Positions 22,983-32,288 of a stretch of 33,747 nucleotides of DNA are shown here, piece by piece (position 1 is the first letter of the stretch; every line of letters begins with the position of its first letter). The DNA lies in the NCBI RefSeq assembly GCF_000720725.1, contig NZ_JOCQ01000092.1, forward strand, positions 1 to 33,747, written 5' to 3'. The DNA comes from Streptomyces rimosus subsp. rimosus (GTDB lineage Bacteria; Actinomycetota; Actinomycetes; Streptomycetales; Streptomycetaceae). Below the pieces are notes generated by a model. That model saw nothing but the letters and a program-made list of their open reading frames with translations. It made no database searches and had not been told where the DNA came from. The translations under genes and the position numbers were made by a program.

Positions 22983-25900
22983 ATGGAAGGCCAGGCACAG
23001 TTCACTGCGCCCCTGACCGCTTGCCAGGAGGGGACGTGGCTGGCCCAGCGCGCGGAGACCCCGCCCCGGCCGTACGTCATCAGGCAGTACGCCGACGTCC
23101 TGGGCCCGCTCGACACCGACGTCTTCCGGCGGGCGCTGCGGCAGGCCGTCGTCGAGACGGAGGCGCTGCGCCTGCGGTTCAGGCAGGTCGGCGGGGCCCC
23201 GGTGCAGACGATCGGCGAGGCGGCGGGCGACACCGCCCTGCGGATCGTCGATCTCGGCGCGGAGAGCGAACCGTGGGAAGCGGCGCAGGCGTTGATGCGC
23301 GCGGACGGCCGCCACCCGGCCGACCCCGCCGAAGGGAACCTGTCGTCGTACGTCCTCTTCAAGCTGGCATCCGACCGGTACGTCTGGTACCAGCGCCACC
23401 ACCAGCTGCTGGTGGACCACTACGGGAGCACGCTGCTGGCCCGCCGTGTCGCCGGGCTCTACACGGCGATACTGCGCGGCGAGCCGTACAGCCCTCCTGG
23501 CCACGCCCCGTTGCGGGAGCTGTGGGAGCAGGAGAGCGCCTACCGGGAGTCGCCGCAGTGCGCGGCCGACCGCCGTTACTGGCACGAACACTTCGCGGAC
23601 CGCCCGGAGCCGGCCACCGTGCCCGGCCACCGCTCCGCCTCCCGTGACGACCACCCCCGCGCGTCCGGCCGGCTGTCGGACGCGGGCCGGGCGGCGCTGC
23701 GGACGGCCGCCGAGCGTACGGGCACGAGCCGGGGCGCGCTCGTCGTCGCGGCGCTCGCCACTTTCGTGTGCCGGACGACCGGGGCGGACGAGGCGCTGCT
23801 GAGCTTCCCGGTCGACGGCCGTACGGGCAGCGCCGCCCGGCGCACGCCCTGCGCCACGGCCAACGTGCTGCCGCTGCGGCTGCCGGCAGCGCCCGGCGAC
23901 AGCCTGGCGGAAGTGGCCCGCGCGGCGCAGCGCGAGATCGACGGGCTGCTGGAGCACCGGCGTTACCGGGGCGAGCGCCTGCACGCGGAGCTGGGCAGGC
24001 CGGGCGGCGGGCGCAACTTCGGCCCGTCGGTGGCCGTCCCGGCGATCGGCACCGGCCTGCACTTCGGAGAGGTCCCCGGCACGCTCCACGACCTGCCGGG
24101 CGCCCCCGTCGAGGCGTTCTCCGTGGTGGTGCGCGAGCTGCCGGACGACGCCGGGACGAGCGTCGTCCTCGAAGCCGACCCGGCGCTGTACGACCAGGAG
24201 TGGGCCGGGGCGGGCCAGCGGGCCTTCGTGCGGCTGCTGGAGCAGGCGGCGGCCGAGCCCGAGGCGCCCGTCGGGCGGTTCGGCGTGCTGGGCGCGCCGG
24301 AACACGGGCTGGTCGTGGAGGGGTGGAACGCCACCGGCGCCGAGGAGCCGGGCACCTCGGTGCCGGAGCTGTTCGCCCGCCAGGCCGCGCGCCGCCCCGG
24401 CGCCACGGCCGTCTCCGACGACGAACTCAGCCTTACGTACGGCCATTTGGAGGCGGAATCGGGTCGCCTGGCCGCCTACCTCAGCAGCCTCGGGGTGACC
24501 CGCGGCAGCCGCGTCGCCGTGCTGATGGAACGGTCGGCCGGGCTGCTGGCGGCGCTGCTCGGCGTCTGGAAGGCGGGCGCGGCGTATGTACCGGTGGACG
24601 CGGCGTATCCGACGGAGCGGGTGGCCGTCATGCTGGCCGACTCCGCGCCGGCGGCCGTGCTGTGCACCGGCCGCACCCGGGCCGCGGTGCCGCCCGGCGT
24701 TCCCGGCGCGCTCGTGGTGCTGGACGACCCGCGGGTGCGGGCGGCGGTGGCCGGGTGCCCGGCGGAGGGCCCGGCGGTCCGGGTCGGCCCCGAGGACCTG
24801 GCGTACGTGATGTACACCTCCGGTTCGACCGGGGTGCCCAAGGGCGTGTCGATGCCGCACGGCAGCGTCGCCGGGCTCGTCGGCCAGCGGGACTGGTCGG
24901 TCGGCGCGGACGACGCGGTGCTGATGCACGCGCCGCACGCCTTCGACGCGTCGCTGTACGAGGTGTGGGTGCCGCTGGTCTCCGGCGCGCGCGTGGTGGT
25001 GGACGGGCAGGGCGTGGTGGACGGGCCGCGTATCCGTGCGGCCGTGGCGGCGGGGGTCACGGCGGTACATCTGACGGCGGGCTCGTTCCGGGTGGTGGCG
25101 GAGGAGTCGCCGGAGTGCTTCGCGGGCCTGCGCGAGGTGCTGACCGGCGGGGACGTGGTCCCGGCGGCGGCCGTGGCGCGGGTGCGGGAGGCGTGCCCCG
25201 AGGTGGCCGTACGGCACATGTACGGGCCGACCGAGGCCGCGCTGTGCGCCACCTGGCACCGGCTGCGGCCGGGCGACCCGGTGCCGGACGTGCTGCCGGT
25301 CGGCCGTCCGCTGGACAACCGGCAGGTGTACGTCCTGGACGCGTTCCTCCAGCCCGTGCCGCCGGGCGTGACGGGCGAGCTGTGCATCGCCGGGACGGGC
25401 CTGGCGCGCGGCTACCTCGCCCGCCCGGGGCTGACCGCGGAGCGCTTCACGGCCAGCCCGTTCGTGCCCGGTGAGCGTATGTACCGCACCGGCGACATGG
25501 CGCGCTGGACCGACGACGGTGAGCTGGTCTTCGTCGGGCGGGCGGACGCACAGGTCAAGGTGCGCGGCTTCCGTATCGAGCCGGGCGAGATCGAGGCGGC
25601 GCTGGCGGCCCACCCGGCGGTCGGCGAGGCCGTGGTGGTGGCCCGCGAGGACCGGCCGGGCGAACGCCGCCTGGTCGCCTACGTCGTCGCGCAGGCGCCG
25701 GAACCGGGCCGCGACGGACCCCCGGCGCGCGGCGGGCAGCCGTTCCGCGACGAGCCGGGCGGGTGGGAGCAGGCCGGTACGGACAGCGCTCCGGCCCTGC
25801 TCACCGGCGCGTCCGGCGGCAGCGCCGGGGCGGCCCGCGACACCGGCGCGCTGCTCGCCGCGCTGCGCGAGTTCGTGGGCGGACGGCTGCCGGAGTACAT

Positions 25901-28900
25901 GGTGCCGTCGGCCTTCATACCGCTGGACGGGCTGCCGCTGACCGTGCACGGCAAGGTGGACCACAAGGCGCTGCCCGCCCCGGACTTCGCCGGGCGCGGC
26001 AGCGGCCGGGAGCCGCGCGGCGCCGCCGAGGAAACCCTGTGCGCGCTGTTCGCGGAGGTGCTGGGCCTGGAACGGGTGGGCCCCGAGGACAGCTTCTTCG
26101 AGCGGGGCGGCGACTCGATCATGGCGGTCCAGCTCGCCTCGCGGGCCCGCCGCGCCGGGCTGGTGCTCACCACGGAGCAGATCTTCGACGAGCGGACCCC
26201 GGAAGGGCTGGCACGGCTGGCCCCCTCGGCGGACGAGCGGCCGGATACGGACACGGAGACCGGCGAGGTGCCCTGGACGCCGCTGACCGCGGCGCGGGGC
26301 GGGCACTTCGCGCGCTGGACGGTGCTGGAAGCGCCGGACGGCCTGCGGCCGGACACGCTGCCGGCCGCCGTCGCCGCCGTACTGGACACCCACGCCGTGC
26401 TGCGCGCGCGGACCGTCGCCGGTGACACCGGCCCGCACCTGTGCGTGCCCGGCCGGGGAACGGCGGACGCGGCGGCGCTGGTCACCCGGGAGACCGTGAC
26501 CACGGCCGATCTCGACCGGGCCGCCGAGCGGGCGGCCCGCGAGGCGGTGGCCCGGCTCGACCCGGCGGCCGGAGCGAACCTCCAGGTGGTGTGGCTGGAC
26601 GCGGGCGCCGCGCGGCCCGGCCGCCTGGTGCTCGCGGTCCACCCCGCGGTGGTGGACCCGGCCTCCTGGCGCATCGTCGTCCCCGATTTCCGGGCCGCGT
26701 GCGAGGCCGTGGCGCAGGGCCGGCAGCCGGTGCTCGGTCCGGTGGGCAGTTCCTTCAGGGAGTGGGCGGGCCGACTGGCCGCGCAGGCGAGTGAGGACCG
26801 CCGAGTAGCTGAACTGGGCTACTGGCGCGCGGCGTTGGAGGACACGGACGGGACCGGCGGCCTGCCGGACGGCTTCGGACCGGCAGGCGCGCGACCGCCG
26901 GGCGTGGAGCGCCGCATGGCCTGGACGGTGCCGCCGCAGCAAGCGGCAGCGCTGCTCGGCCGGGCGCCCGCAGCGTTCCACTGCACCACTGACGACGTGC
27001 TGCTGGCCGCACTGGCCGCCGCGGTCGCGTACGGGCGGGACGGCGCCGGGACCGGCGTCCTGCTCGACATCGAGACGGACGGCCGACGCGGCGCGGGAGC
27101 GATCGACGGCGTGGACCTGTCCCGTACGGTGGGCCCGTTCACCGGCGTACACCCGGTCCGGCTGGACGCGACCGGCGCCGCCCTGGACGAGGTCCGCGCG
27201 GGCGGCCCGGCGGCCGGGACGCTGCTGAAGACCGTCAAGGAACAGGTACGGTCGGTGCCCGGCGACGGCTTGGGCTACGGCCTGCTGCGCCACCGCAACC
27301 CGGAGACGGCCCGCGCGCTGGCGGACCTGCCCGGCGCCCGGATCGCGTTCCGCAGCTCGGGCATCCCGGCCGAGGGCGCGGCATCGGGTGTCATCCCGGC
27401 CGGTGGCGAGCCGTCCCCGTACGCCCTGGAGGCCGAGGCCACGATCGGCGAGGCCCCCGACGGGCCCACGCTGACCCTCACGCTCATCCATCGCCACCAG
27501 GCGGCGGACGGGCGGGCCGACGCCGCGGCGCAGCGGCTCGGCCGCCGGTGGGTGGAGATGCTGGGCGGCCTGGCCGCCCACGCGGCCCGGCCCGGAGCGG
27601 GCGGCCACACCCCGTCCGACTTCCCGCTGCTCGACCTCACCCAGGACGGCGTCGCGGAGCTGGAGGCCGCCGCGCCGCGGCCCGCCGACATCTGGCCGCT
27701 GTCGACCCTCCAGGAAGGGCTGCTGTTCCAGTCCTCCTTCGCGGAGGAGGGCCCGGACGTCTACGAGACCCAGTGGATGCTGGAGCTGACCGGGCCGCTG
27801 GACGCCGCCCGGCTGCGCGCCTCGTGGGAAGCGCTGCTGGCCCGGCACGACGCGCTGCGCGCGAGCTTCCACCGGCGCGCCTCGGGCGAGGCCGTCCAGA
27901 TCGTCTCCCGTGACGTACGGCTGCCGTGGAAGGAGATCGACCTCTCGGGCCTGACCGAGGCCGACGCCCTGTCCGGCATCGAGGAACTGGCCACCCGCGA
28001 ACAGGAGCGCCGCTTCGACACGACGCGGGCGCCGCTGCTGCGGCTGCTGCTGATCCGCCTCGGCGAGGGCCGCCACCGCCTCATCGTCATCAGCCACCAC
28101 ATCCTGATGGACGGCTGGTCGATGCCGGTCCTGCTGTCCGAGCTGGCCGAGGTCTACGCGGCGGGCGGCGACGCGTCGGCCCTCGCCCCGGCCACCTCCT
28201 ACCGTGACTACCTGTCCTGGCGCACCCGCCAGGACAGGGACGCCGCGCGCGCCGCCTGGAGCGCCGAGTTCGCGGGCACCGAGGAGCCGACGCTCGTCGC
28301 ACCGGGAGCGGTGGACCGGGGACCGGTGGACGCCGGGCACCTCATCACCGACATCCCCGAACGCACCACCCGCGGCCTCGCGGAGCTGGCGCGCCGCCAC
28401 GACCTGACGGTCAACACGCTGCTGCAGGGCGCCTGGGCGCTGGTGCTGGCCCGGCTGGCGGGCCGTACGGACGTGGTGTTCGGCGCCACCGTCGCGGGCC
28501 GCCCGCCGGAGCTGCCCGGCGTCGAGTCGCTGGTCGGCCTGCTGATCAACACGGTGCCGGTACGGGTACGCCTGGACGCCGCGCAGCCGGTGCTCGACCT
28601 GCTGCGCGACCTCCAGGAACGCCAGTCCGCGCTGGTCGCCCACCAGTACCTGGGCCTGCCGGAGATCCAGCGCCTCGCCGGGCCCGGCGCCGTCTTCGAC
28701 ACCCTCGTCGTGCACGAGAACTACCCCCGCGCGGTCGCCGCGCCGGGCGCCCCGGACGCGCTCGCCTTCGCCGTCCTGGGCACGCGCGAGGCCACGCACT
28801 ACCCGCTGACCCTCGGCGTCGTCCCGGGCGAGCGGCTGCGCGTCCATGTGGCGTACCGCCGCGGCCAGGTCGCGGCGGAACTCGCCGGGAAGCTCGTCGC

Positions 28901-31900
28901 CCGGCTGGTGCGGATCTTCGAGCAGCTGATGCGGGACTGCACGCTGCCGGTGGGCCGGATCGGCGTCCTGGACGCGGACGAACGCGCCACCGTCGTGGGC
29001 GCCTTCAACCGTACGGACGTGCCGGTGGCCGCCACGACGATGCCGGAGCTGTTCCGCGCGCAGGCCGCACGGACCCCGGACGCCGTCGCCGTGGAGGACG
29101 CCCAACGGCAGTCGACATACTCCGGGTTGGAATACGAGGCAGGGCAGCTGGCCCGCCTTCTCGTCGAGCGCGGGGTGGGGCCGGAGCGCCGGGTGGCGGT
29201 CGTCGTCGAACGGTCGGTGACGATGATCAGCGCGGTGCTGGCGGTGGCGATGGCGGGCGGGGTCTACGTACCGGTGGATCCCGAATACCCGGCCGAGCGC
29301 ATCGCGTTCGTGCTGCGGGACGCGGAGCCCGCGGTGGTGCTGTGCACGGAACGGACCAGGGGCGCGCTGCCGGCCGGGGCGGGCGGCAGCACGGTCGTCC
29401 TGGACGATCCGGCGGTGGCGGCGGCCGTGGCGCGCCGCGCGGGCGGCTCCCTGACCGACGCCGAACGCGCCGCGCCGCTGAGCGTGGACAACGCCGCGTA
29501 CGTGATCTACACGTCCGGGTCGACCGGAGTGCCCAAGGGCGTTCTCGTCGCCCACCGCGGACTGCGCAACCTCGTCGCGGACCGTATCGCGCGCTACCGC
29601 ATCGGCACCGGCAGCCGCCTGGCCCAGCTCGTCTCGCCCAGCTTCGACGTGTCGATGGGCGACATCTGGCCGGTGCTGTGCGCCGGAGCGCGGCTGGTGC
29701 TGGCGCCGCCCGGGCAGCAGACCTTCGGCGAGGACCTGGCCGGCCTGCTGCGCGAACGCGGGGCCACCCACGTGGTGCTGCCCGCCGCGTTCCTGCCGCA
29801 GCTGCCGTCCGACGGCCTGTCCCGGCTGCGGGTCCTGGTCACCGGCGGCGAGCCGATGACCGACGAGGTACGCCGCCGCTGGTCCGCCGGGCGGGAGCTG
29901 TACAACGAGTACGGCGTCACGGAGGCGACCGTCACCTCCACGGTGACCGCGCCCCTCGACGGGGACGGCGCACCGGCGATCGGCCGCCCGATCACCAACA
30001 CGCAGGCATACGTCCTGGACGCCTTCCTCCAGCCGGTGCCCCCGGGCGTGACGGGCGAGCTGTACGTCGCCGGGGCCAACCTGGCGCGCGGCTACCTGGG
30101 GCGCGCGGCGCTGAGCGCGGCGCGGTTCGTCGCGAACCCCTTCGCGCCGGGCGGGCGTGTGTACCGGACCGGGGACCTGGCCCGGTGGACCGCCGACGGC
30201 GACCTGGTCTTCACCGGCCGGGCGGACGCCCAGGTCAAGGTGCGCGGCTTCCGCGTCGAACCGGGCGAGATCGAGGCCGCGCTGAGCGCCCACCCCGCGG
30301 TCGCGGAGGCGGCGGTGGTGGTCCGCGAGGACCGGCCCGGCGAACGCCGCCTGGTCGGCTACGTCGTGTCCGCCGGGCCGGACCTGGACGAACGGTCCGT
30401 CCGCGCCCACGTCGCCGCGACACTGCCGGACCACATGGTCCCGGCGGCCGTGCTCGTCCTCGGCGAACTGCCGATGTCGCCCCACGGGAAGCTGGACCGC
30501 ACGGCGCTGCCCGCGCCCGACTTCGCCGGGCAGGTCGCCGGGCGGGAGCCGCGTACGCCCGCCGAGGCGGTGCTGTGCGCGCTGTTCGCGGAGCTGCTGG
30601 GCCTGGAACGGGTCGGCGCGGAGGACAGCTTCTTCGAGCTGGGCGGCGATTCGATCATGTCGCTCCAGCTGGTGTCGCGGGCCCGCCGCGCCGGGCTGCT
30701 GGTGACCTCCCGGCAGGTCTTCGACGAGCAGACGCCGGAACGGCTCGCCGAGGTCGCGGAGCCGGCGGCGGCCGGGCCCGGCGCGGACACCGCGGGCTCG
30801 GGGGCCGGCGAGGTGCCGTGGACGCCGGTGATGCGGCTGCTGGGCGAGCGGATCACGGGTGGCCGGTTCGCGCAGTGGACGGTCCTCGGCGCCCCGGCCG
30901 GGCTGGGCCGCGACGTGCTCGCCGCCGGACTGGCCGCCCTCCTGGACACCCACGCCATGCTGCGCGCCCGGGTGGTGGAGCGGCCCGGCGGACCGGTGCT
31001 GACCGTCGGCGGCCGGGGCTCGGTGGACGCCGACCGCCTGGTGACCCGGCTGGACGCGGTACGGGCCCCCGAGGCCGACCTCGACGGTCTGGCGGAACGG
31101 GCCGCCGAGGACGCGGTCGCCCGGCTCGACCCGGCCGCCGGCGTACTGGTTCGGGCGGTGTGGCTGGACGCCGGACCGCACCGGACCGGCCGGCTGGCGC
31201 TGGCCGTGCACCACCTCGCGGTGGACGGCGTGTCCTGGCGCATCCTGGTGCCGGACCTGCGGGCCGCCTGCGAGGCGGTGGCGGACGGGCGCGAGCCGGA
31301 CCTCGACCCCGTGGGCACCTCCTTCCGGCAGTGGGCCGCGCTGCTCGCCGCCCAGGCCGCGCAGCCGCACCGGTTGGCGGAACTGCCGTACTGGACCGCC
31401 GTGCTGAACGGCCCCGACCCGGTGCTCGGCGCCCGCTCACTCGACCCGGACACGGACACCTCGGCGACCGTGCGCCACCACACGTTGCAGGTGCCCCGGG
31501 AGCAGGCGGAGATCCTGGCCGTACGCACACCCGTGGCCTTCCACTGCGGTATCCACGAGGTGCTGCTCGCGGCACTGGCGGGCGCGGTCGCGCGCTGGCG
31601 GCCGGAGACGGCGGCCGGGGTGCTGGTGAACGTCGAGGGACACGGACGGCACCCGGTCGCCGGGGCGGACCTGTCCCGTACGGTCGGCTGGTTCACCAGC
31701 GTGCATCCCGTACGGCTCGACCTGTCCGGTGTGGACCTGGACCAGGTCCCGGCGGGCGGCCCGGCGGCCGGGGCACTGCTCAAGGCCGTCAAGGAACAGG
31801 TACGCGCGGTTCCCGGCGACGGCCTTGGCCACGGGCTGCTGCGCCACCTCAACCCGCAGACCGGCCCCGTACTGGCCGGTCTTCCGGCCCCGCGGATCGG

Positions 31901-32288
31901 CTTCAACTACCTCGGCCGGTTCCCCGCGGTCGGCGCGGGCACGGCCGGGCCGTGGGAAGCGGCGGGCAGCACCGCGCTCGGCGGCTCGGACGACCCCGGC
32001 ATGCCCGCGCCGCACGCCGTGGAGGCGGGCGCGGTCGTCCGCGACACACCGCACGGACCCGAACTGACACTCACGGTCGGCGGCCCGGCCGGCGTCCTCG
32101 GCGACGAGGCCGCGGCACGCCTGGGCCACCTGTGGCGGGACCTGCTCGGCGGCCTGGCCGCCCACACGGCCGCGCCCGAGGCGGGCGGCCACACGCCCTC
32201 CGACTTCCCGCTCCTCGACCTCGGTCAGGACGAGGTCGAGGAGTTCGAAGCGATAGCAGCACGGCTCGAAGGGGGACTGTCGCTGTGA
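22983..32288 (+). CDS. Two-module nonribosomal peptide synthetase, C*-A(Hpg)-T-E*-C-A-T-E
   Basis: The 3,101-residue protein starts at ATG 22983 just after GGGGGAG; a TTG 21 bp upstream is in frame but less likely. Domain order by motifs: C1 (degenerate, HQLLVDH), A1 (YTSGSTGVPKG, FDASLYEVW, YGPTEAALC, GKVD), T1 (GGDSI), E1 (degenerate, VHPAVVDPASW), C2 (HHILMDG), A2 (FDVSMGD, YGVTEATVT), T2 (GGDSI), E2 (HHLAVDGVSW, FNYLGRF). Module 1 should load 4-hydroxyphenylglycine and start the chain; module 2 adds an unassigned residue and converts it to D. The C-terminal linker after E2 is like that between E1 and C2, so the chain passes to the next protein at a natural cut. The stop overlaps the next GTG as GTGA, so both subunits are made together. 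Two-module first subunits are normal in glycopeptide synthetases. Confidence 0.92.
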   Translation: MEGQAQFTAPLTACQEGTWLAQRAETPPRPYVIRQYADVLGPLDTDVFRRALRQAVVETEALRLRFRQVGGAPVQTIGEAAGDTALRIVDLGAESEPWEAAQALMRADGRHPADPAEGNLSSYVLFKLASDRYVWYQRHHQLLVDHYGSTLLARRVAGLYTAILRGEPYSPPGHAPLRELWEQESAYRESPQCAADRRYWHEHFADRPEPATVPGHRSASRDDHPRASGRLSDAGRAALRTAAERTGTSRGALVVAALATFVCRTTGADEALLSFPVDGRTGSAARRTPCATANVLPLRLPAAPGDSLAEVARAAQREIDGLLEHRRYRGERLHAELGRPGGGRNFGPSVAVPAIGTGLHFGEVPGTLHDLPGAPVEAFSVVVRELPDDAGTSVVLEADPALYDQEWAGAGQRAFVRLLEQAAAEPEAPVGRFGVLGAPEHGLVVEGWNATGAEEPGTSVPELFARQAARRPGATAVSDDELSLTYGHLEAESGRLAAYLSSLGVTRGSRVAVLMERSAGLLAALLGVWKAGAAYVPVDAAYPTERVAVMLADSAPAAVLCTGRTRAAVPPGVPGALVVLDDPRVRAAVAGCPAEGPAVRVGPEDLAYVMYTSGSTGVPKGVSMPHGSVAGLVGQRDWSVGADDAVLMHAPHAFDASLYEVWVPLVSGARVVVDGQGVVDGPRIRAAVAAGVTAVHLTAGSFRVVAEESPECFAGLREVLTGGDVVPAAAVARVREACPEVAVRHMYGPTEAALCATWHRLRPGDPVPDVLPVGRPLDNRQVYVLDAFLQPVPPGVTGELCIAGTGLARGYLARPGLTAERFTASPFVPGERMYRTGDMARWTDDGELVFVGRADAQVKVRGFRIEPGEIEAALAAHPAVGEAVVVAREDRPGERRLVAYVVAQAPEPGRDGPPARGGQPFRDEPGGWEQAGTDSAPALLTGASGGSAGAARDTGALLAALREFVGGRLPEYMVPSAFIPLDGLPLTVHGKVDHKALPAPDFAGRGSGREPRGAAEETLCALFAEVLGLERVGPEDSFFERGGDSIMAVQLASRARRAGLVLTTEQIFDERTPEGLARLAPSADERPDTDTETGEVPWTPLTAARGGHFARWTVLEAPDGLRPDTLPAAVAAVLDTHAVLRARTVAGDTGPHLCVPGRGTADAAALVTRETVTTADLDRAAERAAREAVARLDPAAGANLQVVWLDAGAARPGRLVLAVHPAVVDPASWRIVVPDFRAACEAVAQGRQPVLGPVGSSFREWAGRLAAQASEDRRVAELGYWRAALEDTDGTGGLPDGFGPAGARPPGVERRMAWTVPPQQAAALLGRAPAAFHCTTDDVLLAALAAAVAYGRDGAGTGVLLDIETDGRRGAGAIDGVDLSRTVGPFTGVHPVRLDATGAALDEVRAGGPAAGTLLKTVKEQVRSVPGDGLGYGLLRHRNPETARALADLPGARIAFRSSGIPAEGAASGVIPAGGEPSPYALEAEATIGEAPDGPTLTLTLIHRHQAADGRADAAAQRLGRRWVEMLGGLAAHAARPGAGGHTPSDFPLLDLTQDGVAELEAAAPRPADIWPLSTLQEGLLFQSSFAEEGPDVYETQWMLELTGPLDAARLRASWEALLARHDALRASFHRRASGEAVQIVSRDVRLPWKEIDLSGLTEADALSGIEELATREQERRFDTTRAPLLRLLLIRLGEGRHRLIVISHHILMDGWSMPVLLSELAEVYAAGGDASALAPATSYRDYLSWRTRQDRDAARAAWSAEFAGTEEPTLVAPGAVDRGPVDAGHLITDIPERTTRGLAELARRHDLTVNTLLQGAWALVLARLAGRTDVVFGATVAGRPPELPGVESLVGLLINTVPVRVRLDAAQPVLDLLRDLQERQSALVAHQYLGLPEIQRLAGPGAVFDTLVVHENYPRAVAAPGAPDALAFAVLGTREATHYPLTLGVVPGERLRVHVAYRRGQVAAELAGKLVARLVRIFEQLMRDCTLPVGRIGVLDADERATVVGAFNRTDVPVAATTMPELFRAQAARTPDAVAVEDAQRQSTYSGLEYEAGQLARLLVERGVGPERRVAVVVERSVTMISAVLAVAMAGGVYVPVDPEYPAERIAFVLRDAEPAVVLCTERTRGALPAGAGGSTVVLDDPAVAAAVARRAGGSLTDAERAAPLSVDNAAYVIYTSGSTGVPKGVLVAHRGLRNLVADRIARYRIGTGSRLAQLVSPSFDVSMGDIWPVLCAGARLVLAPPGQQTFGEDLAGLLRERGATHVVLPAAFLPQLPSDGLSRLRVLVTGGEPMTDEVRRRWSAGRELYNEYGVTEATVTSTVTAPLDGDGAPAIGRPITNTQAYVLDAFLQPVPPGVTGELYVAGANLARGYLGRAALSAARFVANPFAPGGRVYRTGDLARWTADGDLVFTGRADAQVKVRGFRVEPGEIEAALSAHPAVAEAAVVVREDRPGERRLVGYVVSAGPDLDERSVRAHVAATLPDHMVPAAVLVLGELPMSPHGKLDRTALPAPDFAGQVAGREPRTPAEAVLCALFAELLGLERVGAEDSFFELGGDSIMSLQLVSRARRAGLLVTSRQVFDEQTPERLAEVAEPAAAGPGADTAGSGAGEVPWTPVMRLLGERITGGRFAQWTVLGAPAGLGRDVLAAGLAALLDTHAMLRARVVERPGGPVLTVGGRGSVDADRLVTRLDAVRAPEADLDGLAERAAEDAVARLDPAAGVLVRAVWLDAGPHRTGRLALAVHHLAVDGVSWRILVPDLRAACEAVADGREPDLDPVGTSFRQWAALLAAQAAQPHRLAELPYWTAVLNGPDPVLGARSLDPDTDTSATVRHHTLQVPREQAEILAVRTPVAFHCGIHEVLLAALAGAVARWRPETAAGVLVNVEGHGRHPVAGADLSRTVGWFTSVHPVRLDLSGVDLDQVPAGGPAAGALLKAVKEQVRAVPGDGLGHGLLRHLNPQTGPVLAGLPAPRIGFNYLGRFPAVGAGTAGPWEAAGSTALGGSDDPGMPAPHAVEAGAVVRDTPHGPELTLTVGGPAGVLGDEAAARLGHLWRDLLGGLAAHTAAPEAGGHTPSDFPLLDLGQDEVEEFEAIAARLEGGLSL
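22995..27590 (+). other. NRPS module 1: C*-A-T-E*, predicted 4-hydroxyphenylglycine
   Basis: C1 (to about 24310) resembles EntF-type condensation domains (WYQR...LLVD), but the HHxxxDG motif reads HQLLVDH (23400-23420): the catalytic His is Gln and the Gly is His. A1 (about 24345-25970) gives the pocket code D-A-Y-H-L-G-M-L-C-K, one change from the Hpg code DAYHLGLLCK. It carries a 45-residue Gly/Pro-rich insertion between core motifs A8 and A10 (about 25690-25850). T1 has its Ser at 26115. E1 (about 26260-27590) reads HPAVVDP in place of HHxxxDG (26640-26660), and FNYLG is replaced by FRSSG (27348-27362). So C1 and E1 are likely structural relics and only loading remains. Confidence 0.8.
27680..32170 (+). 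other. NRPS module 2: C-A-T-E, substrate not assigned
   Basis: C2 has intact HHILMDG (28095-28115) and the opening PLSTLQEGLLF typical of domains that accept a D-configured donor. A2 gives the pocket code D-V-G-V-V-G-E-V-T-K. The FDVS-GD and YGVTEA frame resembles Orn/Dab-type domains, but the acidic residues at positions 278 and 331 that hold a basic side chain are Val and Thr here, so a neutral residue is more likely. T2 Ser is at 30651. E2 has intact HHLAVDGVSW (31209-31238) and FNYLGRF (31902-31922), so a D residue should leave this module. Confidence 0.8.

Noticed and set aside
20145..31370. A very long open frame on the minus strand opposite the exporter and NRPS
   Set aside because: It is the expected shadow of GC-rich codons, has no recognisable domain, and the plus strand carries clear conserved motifs throughout.
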